Assembly: GCF_042660705.1 (NCBI RefSeq)
Contig: NZ_JBHSUQ010000001.1
From: Undibacterium_A arcticum
GTDB taxonomy: Bacteria; Pseudomonadota; Gammaproteobacteria; Burkholderiales; Burkholderiaceae_D
Strand: one strand, 5' to 3'
Length of the DNA: 64,000 bases
Below the pieces are notes generated by a model. The model ran no database searches. It saw nothing but the letters and a program-made list of their open reading frames with translations, and was not told where the DNA came from. The position numbers were made by a program, and so were the translations under genes. This document shows, one piece after another, positions 45,625 through 56,500 of this stretch (positions are counted from its first letter, which is position 1; every line of letters begins with the position of its first letter).

Positions 45625-45647
45625 ATTTGTGCGAATGCTGCGCAAAT
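45625..45647. promoter_or_regulatory. Operator candidate between pcaH and its regulator
   Basis: ATTTGTGC (45625-45632) and GCGCAAAT (45640-45647) are inverted with one mismatch and a 7-base spacer. A further ATCGCCC direct repeat lies at about 45731 and 45751. Either may bind the divergent IclR-type regulator. Confidence 0.4.
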
Positions 45648-45769
45648 GATTGATATTCGCTACTGGTGAAAGGCATCATAGGCGATCAATAATTGGCCAT
45701 CAAGGTCCCGGCATGCCGTAGCGGCCGATGATCGCCCGTATCGTGCGATAATCGCCCAAATGGAGGTTT

Positions 45770-46591
45770 ATGGCGTTGAATTCCACATCTGAGACAGTTT
45801 CGGACAAGATACCCACCTCCTTGATTGAGGACGATGGGCCGCTGAAGCGTGATTTGATTGCCGGTTTGGGAAAAGGCTTGCAGGTGATTGAAGCTTTTGA
45901 TCAGGAGCGGTCGCGGCTGACGATCAGCGAGGTCGCGCAACGCGCCGGCCTGACGCGCGCGGCTGCCAGACGTTACTTGATTACACTGACCCATCTGGGG
46001 TATGTCCGGCACGAGCAAAAGGTATTTTCGCTGACGCCCAAGGTGTTGCGCTTGGGGCAGTCGTATCTGCATTCAGCCCGCCTGCCGCGGATTGTTCAGC
46101 CATTGCTGTACCGTTTGGCCTACTCACTGGAAGAGGCCGCGTCGGTCGGCGTGCTGGACCACGATGAACTGATTTGCGTCGCTGCCGTCAGTGCCGGTCG
46201 CGTGGTGTCAGCGACGCTGCAGCCGGGCACGCGAGTGCCGGCGTTTTGGACGGCCAATGGTCGCGTGTTGCTGGCCAGCCTGCCGCAACAGCAGATCGAG
46301 GCGTTTCTAGCACGACTGCAGCTTGAGCCCATTACCGCGCACACCATCGTCAACAAAGAGCGCCTGTTGCTGGAAATCGCGCGTACTCGTGCACAAGGTT
46401 ATTCGGTGGTCGATCAAGAGCTGGAACTGGGCCTGAGGACGATTGCCGTTCCACTCAAGAACTTTCGGGGAGAAACGGTCGCCGCGATGAACGTCAGCGT
46501 GCATGCGTCGCGCATGCCGGTCGAGGATATTGTCGAACGCTGCCTGCCTGCCCTGCTGAAAGTGCAGGTCGAGCTGGCTGCGCTGTTGTAA
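45770..46591 (+). CDS. IclR-family pca regulator (PcaR/PobR-like)
   Basis: The 273-residue protein has a winged helix (LTISEVAQRAGLTRAAARRYLITLTHLGYV) and an IclR effector domain (GRVLLASLPQQQIEAFL, GYSVVDQELELGLRTIAVPL). It is a paralogue of the regulator at 24113-24893. It is divergent from pcaH with a 232-base gap and probably activates the operon in response to beta-ketoadipate or protocatechuate. TGGAGG precedes the ATG. Confidence 0.88.
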   Translation: MALNSTSETVSDKIPTSLIEDDGPLKRDLIAGLGKGLQVIEAFDQERSRLTISEVAQRAGLTRAAARRYLITLTHLGYVRHEQKVFSLTPKVLRLGQSYLHSARLPRIVQPLLYRLAYSLEEAASVGVLDHDELICVAAVSAGRVVSATLQPGTRVPAFWTANGRVLLASLPQQQIEAFLARLQLEPITAHTIVNKERLLLEIARTRAQGYSVVDQELELGLRTIAVPLKNFRGETVAAMNVSVHASRMPVEDIVERCLPALLKVQVELAALL

Positions 46592-46881
46592 TGGTAATGG
46601 CCGAAGTCGCATTTCTCATGGCATTCGCGCGATTGAACCAGCCGCAATCGTTGATAGTCTTCAATGGCGGATTGTGAGCCCTTGGCACCTGGGCTTTCGT
46701 GTGAGCTCATCTACACGGCAGTGACCACTGATCGTCACGAAAGAAGAGGAACCGTCTTTCGCTGAATTGCGCGCTTAATATACCTACCCAAATTCCGGCA
46801 CAACTCAATTACTGCGACGGAACCGCCGGTACGCTATAGTCTGATACGCGCGCGCGTTTCGGCGCGTCAAATTTAAGGTTG

Positions 46882-46947
46882 TTGCAGTGCACAAGATATC
46901 TTGACAACGTGCATGCAATCCTTAAAATAGAGTTTATTGCAGCGCAC
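46882..46947 (+). promoter_or_regulatory. Second phasin promoter with flanking TTGCAGYGCAC operators
   Basis: TTGACA (46901-46906) and TAAAAT (46923-46928) are 16 bases apart. TTGCAGTGCAC (46882-46892) and TTGCAGCGCAC (46937-46947) flank them, the same layout as at 36606-36671. Confidence 0.62.
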
Positions 46948-46985
46948 AAGTTTCAACTAACCGCCTCACCACAAGGAACAGCGCC

Positions 46986-47549
46986 ATGACTTCCAAAAAT
47001 GACCAGTTTTCCAATGCTGCCAAAGCGAATTTCGAATCCCAGCTCGCGGCAATGACCGAATTGACTAACAAGGCATTTGCAAGCGTTGCTCAACTCGTCG
47101 AGCTGAACGTCAGCGCAGCCAAGGCATCGCTGGAGCAATCGAGCGCCGCGGCGGCGCAGCTGTTGGCAGCCAAGGACCCGCAGGAATTTTTCGCGCTGAC
47201 CTCCACGCAAAGTCAGCCTAATGCTGAAAACGTGCTGGCTTACACCCGCAATCTGGCCAGCATCGCCGCCGCCACGCGAGCCGAGTTCGCCAAGGCAGCT
47301 GAAGCGCAAATCGTCGAGGCTACCCGCAAGGTAACGGCGCTGGTGGATGAGGCTGCCAAGAATGCGCCCGCCGGTTCGGAAAACGCGATCGCCCTGCTGA
47401 AGTCGGCAATCAGCAATGCTAACGCCAGCTACGAGCAATTGACCAAGACCACCAAGCAAACGGCGGAAACAATCGAAGAGAACGTGAACAAGGCAGTAAG
47501 CCAGATGTCCCAGACCGCTGAAAAGGCGGCCGGCCGCGCCAAGAAATAA
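46986..47549 (+). CDS. phaP: Phasin, second copy
   Basis: This 187-residue phasin is a paralogue of the one at 36721, sharing FESQLAAMTELTNKAF, LNVSAAKASLEQS and AAKDPQEFFALTS. The C-terminus is Lys/Ala rich. It has the same promoter and operator architecture, so both copies are probably co-regulated by PHB level. Confidence 0.92.
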   Translation: MTSKNDQFSNAAKANFESQLAAMTELTNKAFASVAQLVELNVSAAKASLEQSSAAAAQLLAAKDPQEFFALTSTQSQPNAENVLAYTRNLASIAAATRAEFAKAAEAQIVEATRKVTALVDEAAKNAPAGSENAIALLKSAISNANASYEQLTKTTKQTAETIEENVNKAVSQMSQTAEKAAGRAKK

Positions 47550-47571
47550 GCGGTTCGTACCGGCTATCGAA

Positions 47572-47597
47572 CGGGCCGCTTGCGGCTCGTTTTTTTA
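47572..47597 (+). terminator. Terminator after the second phasin
   Basis: ACGGGCCGC and GCGGCTCGT pair around TT, followed by a seven-T run. It is clearly homologous to the terminator at 37311. Confidence 0.8.
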
Positions 47598-47639
47598 TGG
47601 AATCGCGATTTCCCATCGGTGACTCGATCATGCTTGGTA

Positions 47640-48022
47640 CGCTACTGCTCGCCGCCGCACTCACCTGGCGTCTCTTCGGACGTAACGCCGCAACTGGGCG
47701 CTGGTGTTGGTACCGGCCACATATCCTTGCACCATCTCCTGACGCTTCTTCTAGTTCGTTTTCGGCGGTCTGCCGAGCATTTTTTCTTCCGCTAGGCGCC
47801 GGCCAAGCCGGCCTGGATGCGGTCCAAGAACGAGTCACGTTCCATTTCCGCGACCGCCGCCAATATTGCCCACGTCAACTTCGCGGCGGGCGAATCAAGG
47901 TGGAGGCTACCGAGCTGCAAAACAATGACTTCGACTTTCCGCTCGGCCAGACACTTGATGGTCGCCAACACCTCCTGGGCTCTTCCAGCATTTGGGGGGG
48001 AGATTTCTCCCCGCGTCTTCAA
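47640..48022 (-). pseudogene. Serine recombinase (resolvase) relic
   Basis: The minus strand reads EVLATIKCLAERKVEVIVLQLG then SPAAKLTWAILAAVAEMERD and QAGLAGA, the middle of a resolvase catalytic domain. Shifted frames downstream give EEKMLGRPPKT, the linker before the helix-turn-helix. The N-terminal catalytic Ser is absent. It is unrelated in position to the resolvase relic at 15440. Confidence 0.65.
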
Positions 48023-48044
48023 TCACCTCATTGGGTTTCGCTTC

Positions 48045-48995
48045 CTACTCGCTTGAGAGCCTCATGTCAGCATCTGCTATCTCGTGCAATGTATTGCACA
48101 ACCATTTGTGAGCGGCATTGGCAGAGTCACGCTCATGCCAAAGCATGTCTACCTGCACCGCAGGTAAGGAGAACGGCAATTTCTTCGAGACGAGGACATC
48201 GGCCATTCTGGTCGATGCGATCGAATGCCGCGGCATGATCGAGATCAGGTCGGATCCCTCTACAATCTGCCCGACGGTGAAGAACTGATTGACAGTGAGG
48301 ACAATGCGGCGTTCCCGTCCCATGTTTGCAAGTACGTCATCGGCGGGCCCGTGCGCACGGCCGGAAAAGCTCACCAGCACATGGTCCGCATCACAATAGC
48401 TGTCCAGCGTTAGTTCAGCGTTTGCCAGCGGATGGTCTTTGCGCATCACGCAGACGTACTCGCCGATATACAGTCGACTATGGCGGATAGGTGATTCAGC
48501 GTCTTGTTCGGAATTCAGTTGTGCCACGACGCCGGGAAACGAGCCTATCGCGAGGTCGATGTCGCTGTGCAATAGCGCAGGACGGGGGTCACGGGTCATC
48601 AGCGGCAAGATCTGTATGCTCAGTTTCGGCGCGATCTGCTTCATCTGACGCACCAGCGACGGCATCATAAGCGCTGCAGTCGAGTCCGCCATCGACAGCC
48701 GAAAGGTCACCGGTGTTTCGGTTATATCGATTTGTTCTGGTGTGATTGCTGTTTCCAGCGTTGATAATGCAAGGCGCACGGCAGGTTGTAAATCTTCCGC
48801 CCGAGGCGTCGGCTTTACGCCATGTGGTACGCGAACAAACAGATCGTCATCCAGCGCGTAACGTAGGCGCTTGAGGGCATTGGATACCGCCGGCTGCGTC
48901 ATGGCTAACCGATCCGCTGCTCGCGTCAAGTTTAGTTCGGTCATCACTGCGTCGAACACGCGCAGTAGATTCAAATCAAGATTCTGAAAGCTCAT
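48045..48995 (-). CDS. LysR-family transcriptional regulator
   Basis: This 316-residue protein has an N-terminal LysR helix-turn-helix (LDLNLLRVFDAVMTELNLTRAADRLAMTQPAVSNALKRLR) and a substrate-binding domain (about 90-305). The NodD/NahR/LinR-like branch is suggested by DLNLLRVFDAV and the VRVPHG segment. No likely target is adjacent. Confidence 0.9.
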   Translation of the reverse strand: MSFQNLDLNLLRVFDAVMTELNLTRAADRLAMTQPAVSNALKRLRYALDDDLFVRVPHGVKPTPRAEDLQPAVRLALSTLETAITPEQIDITETPVTFRLSMADSTAALMMPSLVRQMKQIAPKLSIQILPLMTRDPRPALLHSDIDLAIGSFPGVVAQLNSEQDAESPIRHSRLYIGEYVCVMRKDHPLANAELTLDSYCDADHVLVSFSGRAHGPADDVLANMGRERRIVLTVNQFFTVGQIVEGSDLISIMPRHSIASTRMADVLVSKKLPFSLPAVQVDMLWHERDSANAAHKWLCNTLHEIADADMRLSSE

Positions 48996-49450
48996 GGTGC
49001 TGCTCGCTTTCTGCGTTGAGACGCATTGGATGCAAAACGAAAGCTGCTGCCCAGCAACGCATCTTTAAAATGCGCTACGCCGTTACAGGTAATGTAGTCA
49101 ATATACTGCGTTGCAGCATACGGCGCATCAGGTACGACGCTCGGAGTAATGAAGTCGTTCCCTCGTTGCGCAAGAAGCAGTCTATCGCTCTTACTCACAC
49201 GAAAAAGTAGCTTGCAGAAGCGCTATTCGGTGAACCCATACCTGACATGGATAATCGAAATTGGCGCTGCTCGCCTGATAATATACACTGCAGTGCAGCA
49301 TAAGAGTTTTGCCCAAAATATGTGACCACGCGCCAAGTCGCCCAGCCTTGGTGATGCCGGCCTCGAACACGTTGCTGGACGCCTGGTGTGGCGGCGCCCA
49401 CGCAAATGGTGCGGGACACTAGGTGTGCATGAAGATGGGAGTGGCAGTCC
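48996..49450. other. Gene-free stretch between LysR and the cNMP-domain gene
   Basis: No gene is supportable in this stretch. It contains CTGCAGTGCAGCA near 49289, which resembles the phasin operator, but there is no PHB gene directly downstream. I could not place a promoter for either neighbour. Confidence 0.3.
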
Positions 49451-50047
49451 ATGAACTGGTTGGCGACTATCGGCTATGTGGCTTCTGTTTTGACCTTCAT
49501 GACATTCTGTATGAAGGCAATACTGCCTTTGCGGTATATCGCTCTCTGCAGCAACGTGGCTTTCATCATTTACGGATATTTTTCCCATTTATACCCGGTA
49601 CTCTTACTTCATCTATTTCTGCTGCCCCTGAACGGCGTTCGCATTTTGGAACTACGGAAGCTCATCGGGCAGGTCCGCCAAGCAGGGGAGGGAGATGTGT
49701 CCATTGAACATCTGCTGCCGTTCATGACGAGACGGCGCTTCCGTGCAGGCGATACCCTGTTCTGCAAGGGCGATCCGGCTCATGAGATTTACTACATCCT
49801 TAAAGGTATCGTTCGCGTCGACGGCGTTCAAAGGGATATCGGGCGAGGTCAGATTGCAGGAGTAATCGGTGTGTTTGCTCCTGAGAAGGAACGGCCATGG
49901 ACGGCGGTATGTAAAACGGATGGGGAGCTGCTCACGGTATCCAACGAAAAAGTTATGCAGGCGTTTTACGAAAATCCGCGGTTTGGCATGTCTCTGGCGC
50001 GGCTCATTACAAAACGCGCCATCGCGGACATGTCCCAGCGGCATTGA
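49451..50047 (+). CDS. Membrane protein with C-terminal cNMP-binding-like domain
   Basis: This 198-residue protein has three hydrophobic segments in the first 70 residues (NWLATIGYVASVLTFMTFC, RYIALCSNVAFIIYGYF, PVLLLHLFLLPL). A cyclic-nucleotide-binding barrel follows (FRAGDTLFCKGDPAHEIYYILKG, GVFAPEKERPWTAVC). The order is like Popeye-domain proteins. It may sense cAMP at the membrane. The esterase gene follows closely and may be its operon partner. Confidence 0.75.
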   Translation: MNWLATIGYVASVLTFMTFCMKAILPLRYIALCSNVAFIIYGYFSHLYPVLLLHLFLLPLNGVRILELRKLIGQVRQAGEGDVSIEHLLPFMTRRRFRAGDTLFCKGDPAHEIYYILKGIVRVDGVQRDIGRGQIAGVIGVFAPEKERPWTAVCKTDGELLTVSNEKVMQAFYENPRFGMSLARLITKRAIADMSQRH

Positions 50048-50127
50048 TGCATTTCTCACCGGCCCCCGCCAGCCATGCCACGGCTTTGCCGCTGCCGGCG
50101 GAACGACGAATTCTTGAAGAGGTATCC

Positions 50128-51333
50128 ATGATGACAGGCAAAATGCTTGAGATGATTTACGGCGCGACGCGCCTGATAGTTACGACCGTCGTTGGCGCAA
50201 GCACGGCGCCCTTTCAGCGCATGTTCCGGACCATGGCGCCCATACGCTCTGTGCTTCGCAAAGTTAACCCAGCAGGCGCCAGGAAAAGCAGTGCGCAGTT
50301 TCTGGCCGGAACTTATACCAACGGCGTAGGTACGCTCGATTACAAATTGTTCATTCCTTCCGGCTATCGTGGCCGGCCACTCCCGCTGGTGGTGATGCTG
50401 CATGGCTGCAAACAGAATGCGGATGATTTTGCAATCGGCACCCGCATGAATGCCCTCGCCGAAGAACGGCAATGCCTGGTGGTTTACCCGACCCAAACGC
50501 AGCGCGCCAACGGCTTTCGGTGCTGGAACTGGTTCAAAGCAGTCGATCAGCAACGTGATCAGGGAGAACCCTCGATGATCGCCGGGATCACCCGCGACGT
50601 GATCCAGACTTTCAATGTCGACCGGCGCCGCGTCTATATCGCCGGCCTTTCGGCGGGTGGCGCGATGGCGGTCATCATGGGAACCACCTATCCCGAGTTG
50701 TACGCCGCCGTCGGCGTCCATTCCGGCCTGGCCTATGCCGGCGCCAACGACCTTTATTCGGCTATCGTCGCCATGCGCAGCGGCGCCCGATTCATTCTTC
50801 AACACAAAGATCATGACGCCGCGACCATCGCAAGTGCGCGCGTGATGTCAACCATCGTTTTTCATGGCGATATGGACACCACCGTGCATCCGGATAACGG
50901 CGACCTGGTGCTGGCGCAAAGCGCCTCCAATATGGTCGATGGCGCATTGTTGCAGGCGACCGATATCACCGTCGAGCAGGGCCAGGTACCGGATGGCCAC
51001 GCCTATACCCGCACCATACACATGGACGCTTCCGGGCAGCCGGTCGCTGAACAATGGCTTGTGCATGGCGCCGGTCACGCCTGGTCGGGCGGCAGCGCCT
51101 GCGGCAGTTTCACCGATCCGAAAGGCCCGGACGCCACACGCGAAATGCTGCGTTTCTTGTTACCCAATCGCAGGAAGCGTAGCAAACATTTGCTCTTTCC
51201 AAGCAAGATAAACGGCCACTATCTTTTACGATGCGGGTACGAACTAAGGATTGTGGGTTGGATGCCAGCCGCACCAGCAAAGCAGAACGGGGATAGTGTT
51301 GATTCACGCCCCCTTTTTTCTTGCGCGCGCTGA
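50128..51333 (+). CDS. PHB-depolymerase-family esterase (LpqC-like)
   Basis: This is a serine esterase of about 401 residues. It has LVVMLHGCKQNADDFA with the oxyanion region, nucleophile Ser in IAGLSAGGAMAV, Asp in VFHGDMDTTVHP and His in HGAGHAWSGG. It could act on extracellular PHB or other polyesters. The start at 50128 follows AGAGG; an upstream TTG at 50044 overlaps the previous stop but adds non-homologous residues. The final 45 residues look unrelated to the family, so the native stop may be lost. Confidence 0.83.
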   Translation: MMTGKMLEMIYGATRLIVTTVVGASTAPFQRMFRTMAPIRSVLRKVNPAGARKSSAQFLAGTYTNGVGTLDYKLFIPSGYRGRPLPLVVMLHGCKQNADDFAIGTRMNALAEERQCLVVYPTQTQRANGFRCWNWFKAVDQQRDQGEPSMIAGITRDVIQTFNVDRRRVYIAGLSAGGAMAVIMGTTYPELYAAVGVHSGLAYAGANDLYSAIVAMRSGARFILQHKDHDAATIASARVMSTIVFHGDMDTTVHPDNGDLVLAQSASNMVDGALLQATDITVEQGQVPDGHAYTRTIHMDASGQPVAEQWLVHGAGHAWSGGSACGSFTDPKGPDATREMLRFLLPNRRKRSKHLLFPSKINGHYLLRCGYELRIVGWMPAAPAKQNGDSVDSRPLFSCAR

Positions 51334-51500
51334 CAGCACAAATAAACGCCATCTACAAATTATCCACGTTTGTTGTTCGTGCGTGGAACGCTTCTCCATC
51401 GAATCAATCGAAACAAGGCATGATGCCATTCCGACAATGCCGCATGCCCAGTGCATGCCAGCTTCGTTTTGATTTTTCCTAACATGTCTGTAATACCGGC

Positions 51501-51528
51501 TTGACGGGAGGCGAGCGTTATCTATGAT
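51501..51528 (+). promoter_or_regulatory. Sigma-70 promoter candidate for the response regulator
   Basis: TTGACG (51501-51506) and TATGAT (51523-51528) are separated by 16 bases, about 175 bases before the ATG at 51701. The remainder of 51334-51700 shows no gene. Confidence 0.4.
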
Positions 51529-51700
51529 GTATAGGCTTGATTCCGCGATTAAGTCAGCAGTCCTTCCGAGCAAGTACGACACTGAGAGGAGAGCCGGACC
51601 CAACGAATTTGTTGTGTGCAGCAGGCAACAATGAAATCCTCCAAGGCGCAAATAATGGTCTGCATTATTTGATTACCCAACTGAAAAAATTGGATGGAAC

Positions 51701-53075
51701 ATGCATGCGCTATTAGTCGACGATGACATGAATACATTGACCGGCCTCGCGGAATTGGTGGCCCGCGAAGGATTTACCACGGCAATTGCCTCCAGCCTCC
51801 AAATGGCGCGCGAACGGATGCTGGAACAACGTCCCGACGTTGTGCTGCTCGACTTGGTATTGCCGGATGGCGATGGTATGGAGCTATTTCGCGATGTTGG
51901 CGACAGTATCAATACCGAAGTGGTTCTGATTACTGGACATGCGAGTATTGAAACGTCGATCAAGGCTTTGCGCCTCGGCGCCGTCGACTATTTGATCAAA
52001 CCAGTCAATGTTAATCGCCTCAAGTCAATTCTGGCGCGGGTTGCGCGGCCGACGGATCTCAAACGGGAGATTGGGTCATTACGTGGAGAATTGCGCAATC
52101 TCGGCCATTTTGGACGCTTGCTCGGCGCATCCGAAGCCATGCAAAAGGTGTATGTGCAGATCGAACGGGTGGCGCCGACCTCGGCTACCGTTTTTATTAC
52201 TGGCGAAAGCGGCACAGGCAAGGAGCTGGTTGCACAAACCCTGCACGAACTGAGCCGGCGCCACAAACAACCATTTATCGCAGTTAATTGCGGCGCAATT
52301 TCTCCGCAATTGATTGAAAGCGAATTGTTCGGACACGAAAAGGGGAGCTTTACCGGCGCGCTTCGCGAACACAAAGGCTATTTCGAACGCGCCAGTGCCG
52401 GCACCCTGTTCCTCGATGAAGTCACGGAAATGCCGGCCGAACTTCAGGTCAAGTTATTGCGTGTTCTTGAGACCGGGACCTTTATGCGAGTCGGGTCGTC
52501 GCGGGAGATCGAGTCCGATGTGCGCGTGATTGCAGCGACCAATCGTAATCCCGAGCAAGCCGTGGCCGAGGGCAAATTGCGCGAAGACCTGCTATATCGA
52601 CTGCAAGTTTCCGCTGAATTTGCCACCATTGCGTGCGCGCGGACAAGACATCGAGCTACTTGCCAATAAATATCTGCAAGAGCTGAATCAGGCGGAGCAC
52701 ACCAATAAGGCCTACACGCCGGATGCACTTGATCTCATGATGCATTATTACTGGCCGGGCAACGTCCGAGAACTAAAAAACGCAATACAACGCGCGTACA
52801 TTCTCGCCGACGGTGTGATCGACAGTTCTTGTCTGCCCTTGCGTAAGGAAAAAGTAAAGCAAACAAGCGGAGCTTATTTACAGATCAAAGTAGGCAGCAC
52901 GGTGGCCGAGGTAGAACGGTGTTTGATTCTTGCTACCATGGATCAGTGCCAGGGAACCAAGGAGAAAACTGCAGAAATTTTGGGGATTAGTTTAAAAACG
53001 CTATACAACCGTTTGCGTGAATATGAATCAAATCAGGATAACGCCAGTTCCGATGAATCTATGGAAGCTCGTTGA
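51701..53075 (+). CDS. NtrC-family sigma-54 response regulator (frameshifted)
   Basis: The restored protein is about 458 residues. A receiver domain (VDDDMNTL, phospho-Asp in VLLDLVLPDGDG, Lys in LIKPVN) precedes the AAA+ domain (GESGTGKE, GSFTGA, GTLFLDEVTEMP) and a Fis-type helix-turn-helix (EKTAEILGISLKTLYNRL). GSFTGA is a tolerated variant of GAFTGA. The frame breaks near 52610; two bases restore LQVFPLNLPPLRARGQD. No kinase is adjacent. A -24/-12 promoter begins 114 bases downstream, before the glucan synthase gene, so that is the likely target. Confidence 0.87.
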
Positions 53076-53188
53076 TCGACTTTGAGGAAGTCGCATCGTG
53101 TTATTCCCGCGGTAATTCTTGCCGATAACGGTCAAGAAATGAACGCGATGAAATAATTAAGCGGCTACCGCGATCCTTGTATGGCTAT

Positions 53189-53204
53189 TGGCATGGACGT
53201 TGCT
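53189..53204 (+). promoter_or_regulatory. Sigma-54 promoter upstream of the glucan synthase
   Basis: TGGCATG-GACG-TTGCT matches the consensus closely, with GG (53190-53191) and GC (53202-53203) ten bases apart. Transcription from about 53216 would leave a 330-base leader before the ATG at 53548. The rest of 53076-53547 shows no convincing gene. Confidence 0.7.
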
Positions 53205-53547
53205 GTGTGTATATATTGACCGAATCAATATGCCTGTCCGGTTAGCAGTTCGCGCTCATCAATCGAATCCGCAGCCACAACGTGAGCGCAAATGTTTCAG
53301 ATTAATTGTCTGGTCCGCCCACAGTTCAGCCTCAGTTCACAATTCACAAAATTTAGAGCGGCGCTCCCTCTTTCCTTCGGCACAGCACATATCGAACACG
53401 AGACCGGCTCACGCGACACACACCAGGAAGGAGGAAAATTGGGCCGATGAAGGATGGATACCCGAGGCGAAGGAAGCTAAATAGCGGTTTCCCAGTTCGT
53501 TCATCGCCTTTTGCTATTCCTGGCTTGATGGCCGATGAGGTGAAAAA

Positions 53548-56500
53548 ATGGGGTTCATGTCATTGATCAAAAACCGTGTTAGTACTGCTTATTTCATTGC
53601 CCCAGGACAGTTCACGCCACAGCAAGAACCGATACGCGAGGAATTGTTCAGTGCGGAGCGCATGGAGCAACTGGCATCGCATCTGGCTACCGAGCAGTCC
53701 CGCGTAGCCAAAACCCCCTCTGGTCCGAGTTTGACTACCCAAGCATATGAAAATCGTCGAATATTGCTTCAGTGCTATCAGACTATTTCGGAAAGCGCGC
53801 ACACCCAGCTGGCCGCCACGCCGTCAGTGGACTGGTTGCTCGATAATTTCCACGTAGTAGAAGATCAATTAAGAGAGCTCGACGATAATCTGACCGTCCA
53901 AAGTAGTCGCGCATTGCCCAAGCTTATCGATGGCCCGTTCGCCGGCTACCCGCGCATCTACGCTGTGGTGAGAACGTTTATCGCGCATACGGACTGCCGG
54001 TTTGATCCGGCCCTGCTGACGCGCTTTCTGCAGGCATATCAGCGGATTGAAGTGCTGACGATCAAAGAGCTATGGGCCGTGCCGATGTGTTTGCGGTTTT
54101 TTATGCTCGACAATTTGCGACGTCTCAGTGTCCGTGTCATTGCCTTACAGGATGCGCGACAAAAAGCAGATGCATTCGCCGATGAATTGCTTGCGTACCG
54201 CAACCAGCCTCCTGACGTGGTGGACGCAGCATTTCGCAAGATGACGGTGCCGGATTTCTCGCCGGCGTTCGCCGTGCAATTGATTCATCGGTTGCGCTAT
54301 CAGGACGTCTCGCTGCATCACCTCAACGACCTACTTCGCGAACAAAGCATGGATGGCGACGCCATTGTGCAGGCCGAACATGCGAGCCAGTCGGCCGATA
54401 ATTTGTCGGTGCGCAATATCGTGGTCAGCATGAAGACCATGTCGGTATTCGATTGGCAGGGCTGGTTTGAAGGGGTTAGCCTGGTTGATGAATGCCTGAG
54501 GCGCAGCCCAGACTTTGGACTCATGGACTTTGCGACGCGTGATCGCTACCGCCATGCATTGGAAGAAATCGCTGACGGATCGAACCGCTCTGAGCTCGAC
54601 ATCGCGCGCAGAGTGATTGCCAAAACGTCGGCGACTAATAATTCCACCTTCGCAGCTACAGATCGGATGTCCGACGTAGGATATTTGTTGATCGCCGGGG
54701 GGCGCCGTGGATTTGAACAAGAAATAGGATTTCGTCCGTCACTTCGTCAGCACTTTATGCGGGTCTGTGTTAGCCATGCCAATGCCGCGTATTTTGGCGG
54801 CATGGCTCTGTTGACACTGCTGCTATTGGCGGTCCCTCTGGTTATCAGTGCCAGGGCAGGACTTGAATGGGGCCAGCTCATATTTCTGGCATTTCTCGGC
54901 GCCTTCCCCGCGTCTGATATGGCGGTTGGATTATTGAACAAATTCGTGAGCAAAATGTTCGGCCCGCGTTATTTGCCGCGACTTCAACTAGAAGATGGCG
55001 TTCCTGCGGGTATGCGCACTTTCGTCGTGGTACCCACACTCTTGACCAGCGAAGCGTCAGTCGCAGAGCAAATCGAACAGCTGGAGGCTAATTATCTGTC
55101 GAATACCAAGGGCGAGATTCATTTTGCTCTTCTGTCGGACTGGCTCGATGCAGATCATGAGGTCGAGGCAACGGACAGGCAATTGTTTGACCTCGCGCAA
55201 GCTGGTATCGCAGCCCTCAATACACGCTACGGTGCGCTACCAGGCGGAGAGCAACGCTTCTTCCTATTCCATCGGAAACGCCTTTGGAACGCACGTCAAA
55301 AAAAATGGATGGGCTGGGAGCGCAAGCGCGGCAAGCTGCATGAATTCAATCGATTATTGCGCGAGGCAAAAGATACTTCGTTCATTACGGCAGAACAGAA
55401 TGCACCGAATTTGCCTCCCGACGTGCGTTACGTCATTACGCTAGATTGCGATACCAAGTTGCCAATCGGTGTGGTGTGTCGTCTGGTTGGCACGGCCGCG
55501 CATCCGCTGAATTGGCCTCGGCAGGATTCAGAAACGCAACGTGTAGTCGAAGGCTACGGCATCATTCAACCCCGCATCACGCCGACGTTACCGTTGGCTA
55601 GTGAGAGCTCGCTGTATCAAAGAATGTTTTCCGGACCAGGAGGAATCGATCCTTATGCCGGAGCCGTGTCCGATGTCTATCAAGATTTGTTCGGCGAGGG
55701 CAATTACACCGGGAAAGGCTTGTATGACGTGGACGCGTTTGAGGCCGCCTTGGCGGGGCGGGTCCCGGAAAACGCGATACTAAGTCACGACTTGTTCGAA
55801 GGTATATACGCGCGCTGCGGATTGATCAGCGACATAGAATTATTTGAGGATTTTCCGTCGCATTCCGAAGTGGCAGCGTCGCGAATTCATCGATGGACTC
55901 GGGGAGACTGGCAATTATTGCCGTGGATAATCGGGCCGAAAAGTCGATCGGTGCCGGCACTGGGCCGCGCAAAAATGGCCGACAATTTGCGACGCTCATT
56001 GTCCGCACCGGCCAGCCTGTTTCTCTTGCTGGGCAGTCTGACGATGTTGCATGCGTCCTATATGGTTTGGCTTGGATTCGTTTTGTTGTCTTTTGCTTTC
56101 CCGGTACTGCTGTCGATATACGATGCACTCCTACCCCGTCATCCTGGGATATCGAAACCCCATCATGTTCGGGTTCTCGCCACAGATATGATGCGCGCCG
56201 TGGGGCATGCCGCATTAGCGCTTACCCTGCTCGCACATCATGCGTGGCTGATGATAGACGCCATCGTACGGACCTTGTTTCGATTGTTCTTTAGCCACCG
56301 GCGCTTGCTCGAGTGGGTCACGGCTGCGCAAGTGCGCAACGCGGCCAATTTTTCATTCGGCAATTTTCTATGGCCATTGCGCGGCGCCACGTTTGTCGCC
56401 ATCGGCTCCACTGCAATCATCCTGCTGTTCAATCCCGGCGCGATCCTCGCCGCCGCGCCATTCATAATTCTGTGGTGGGGCTCACCGATTTGCGCGGTTG

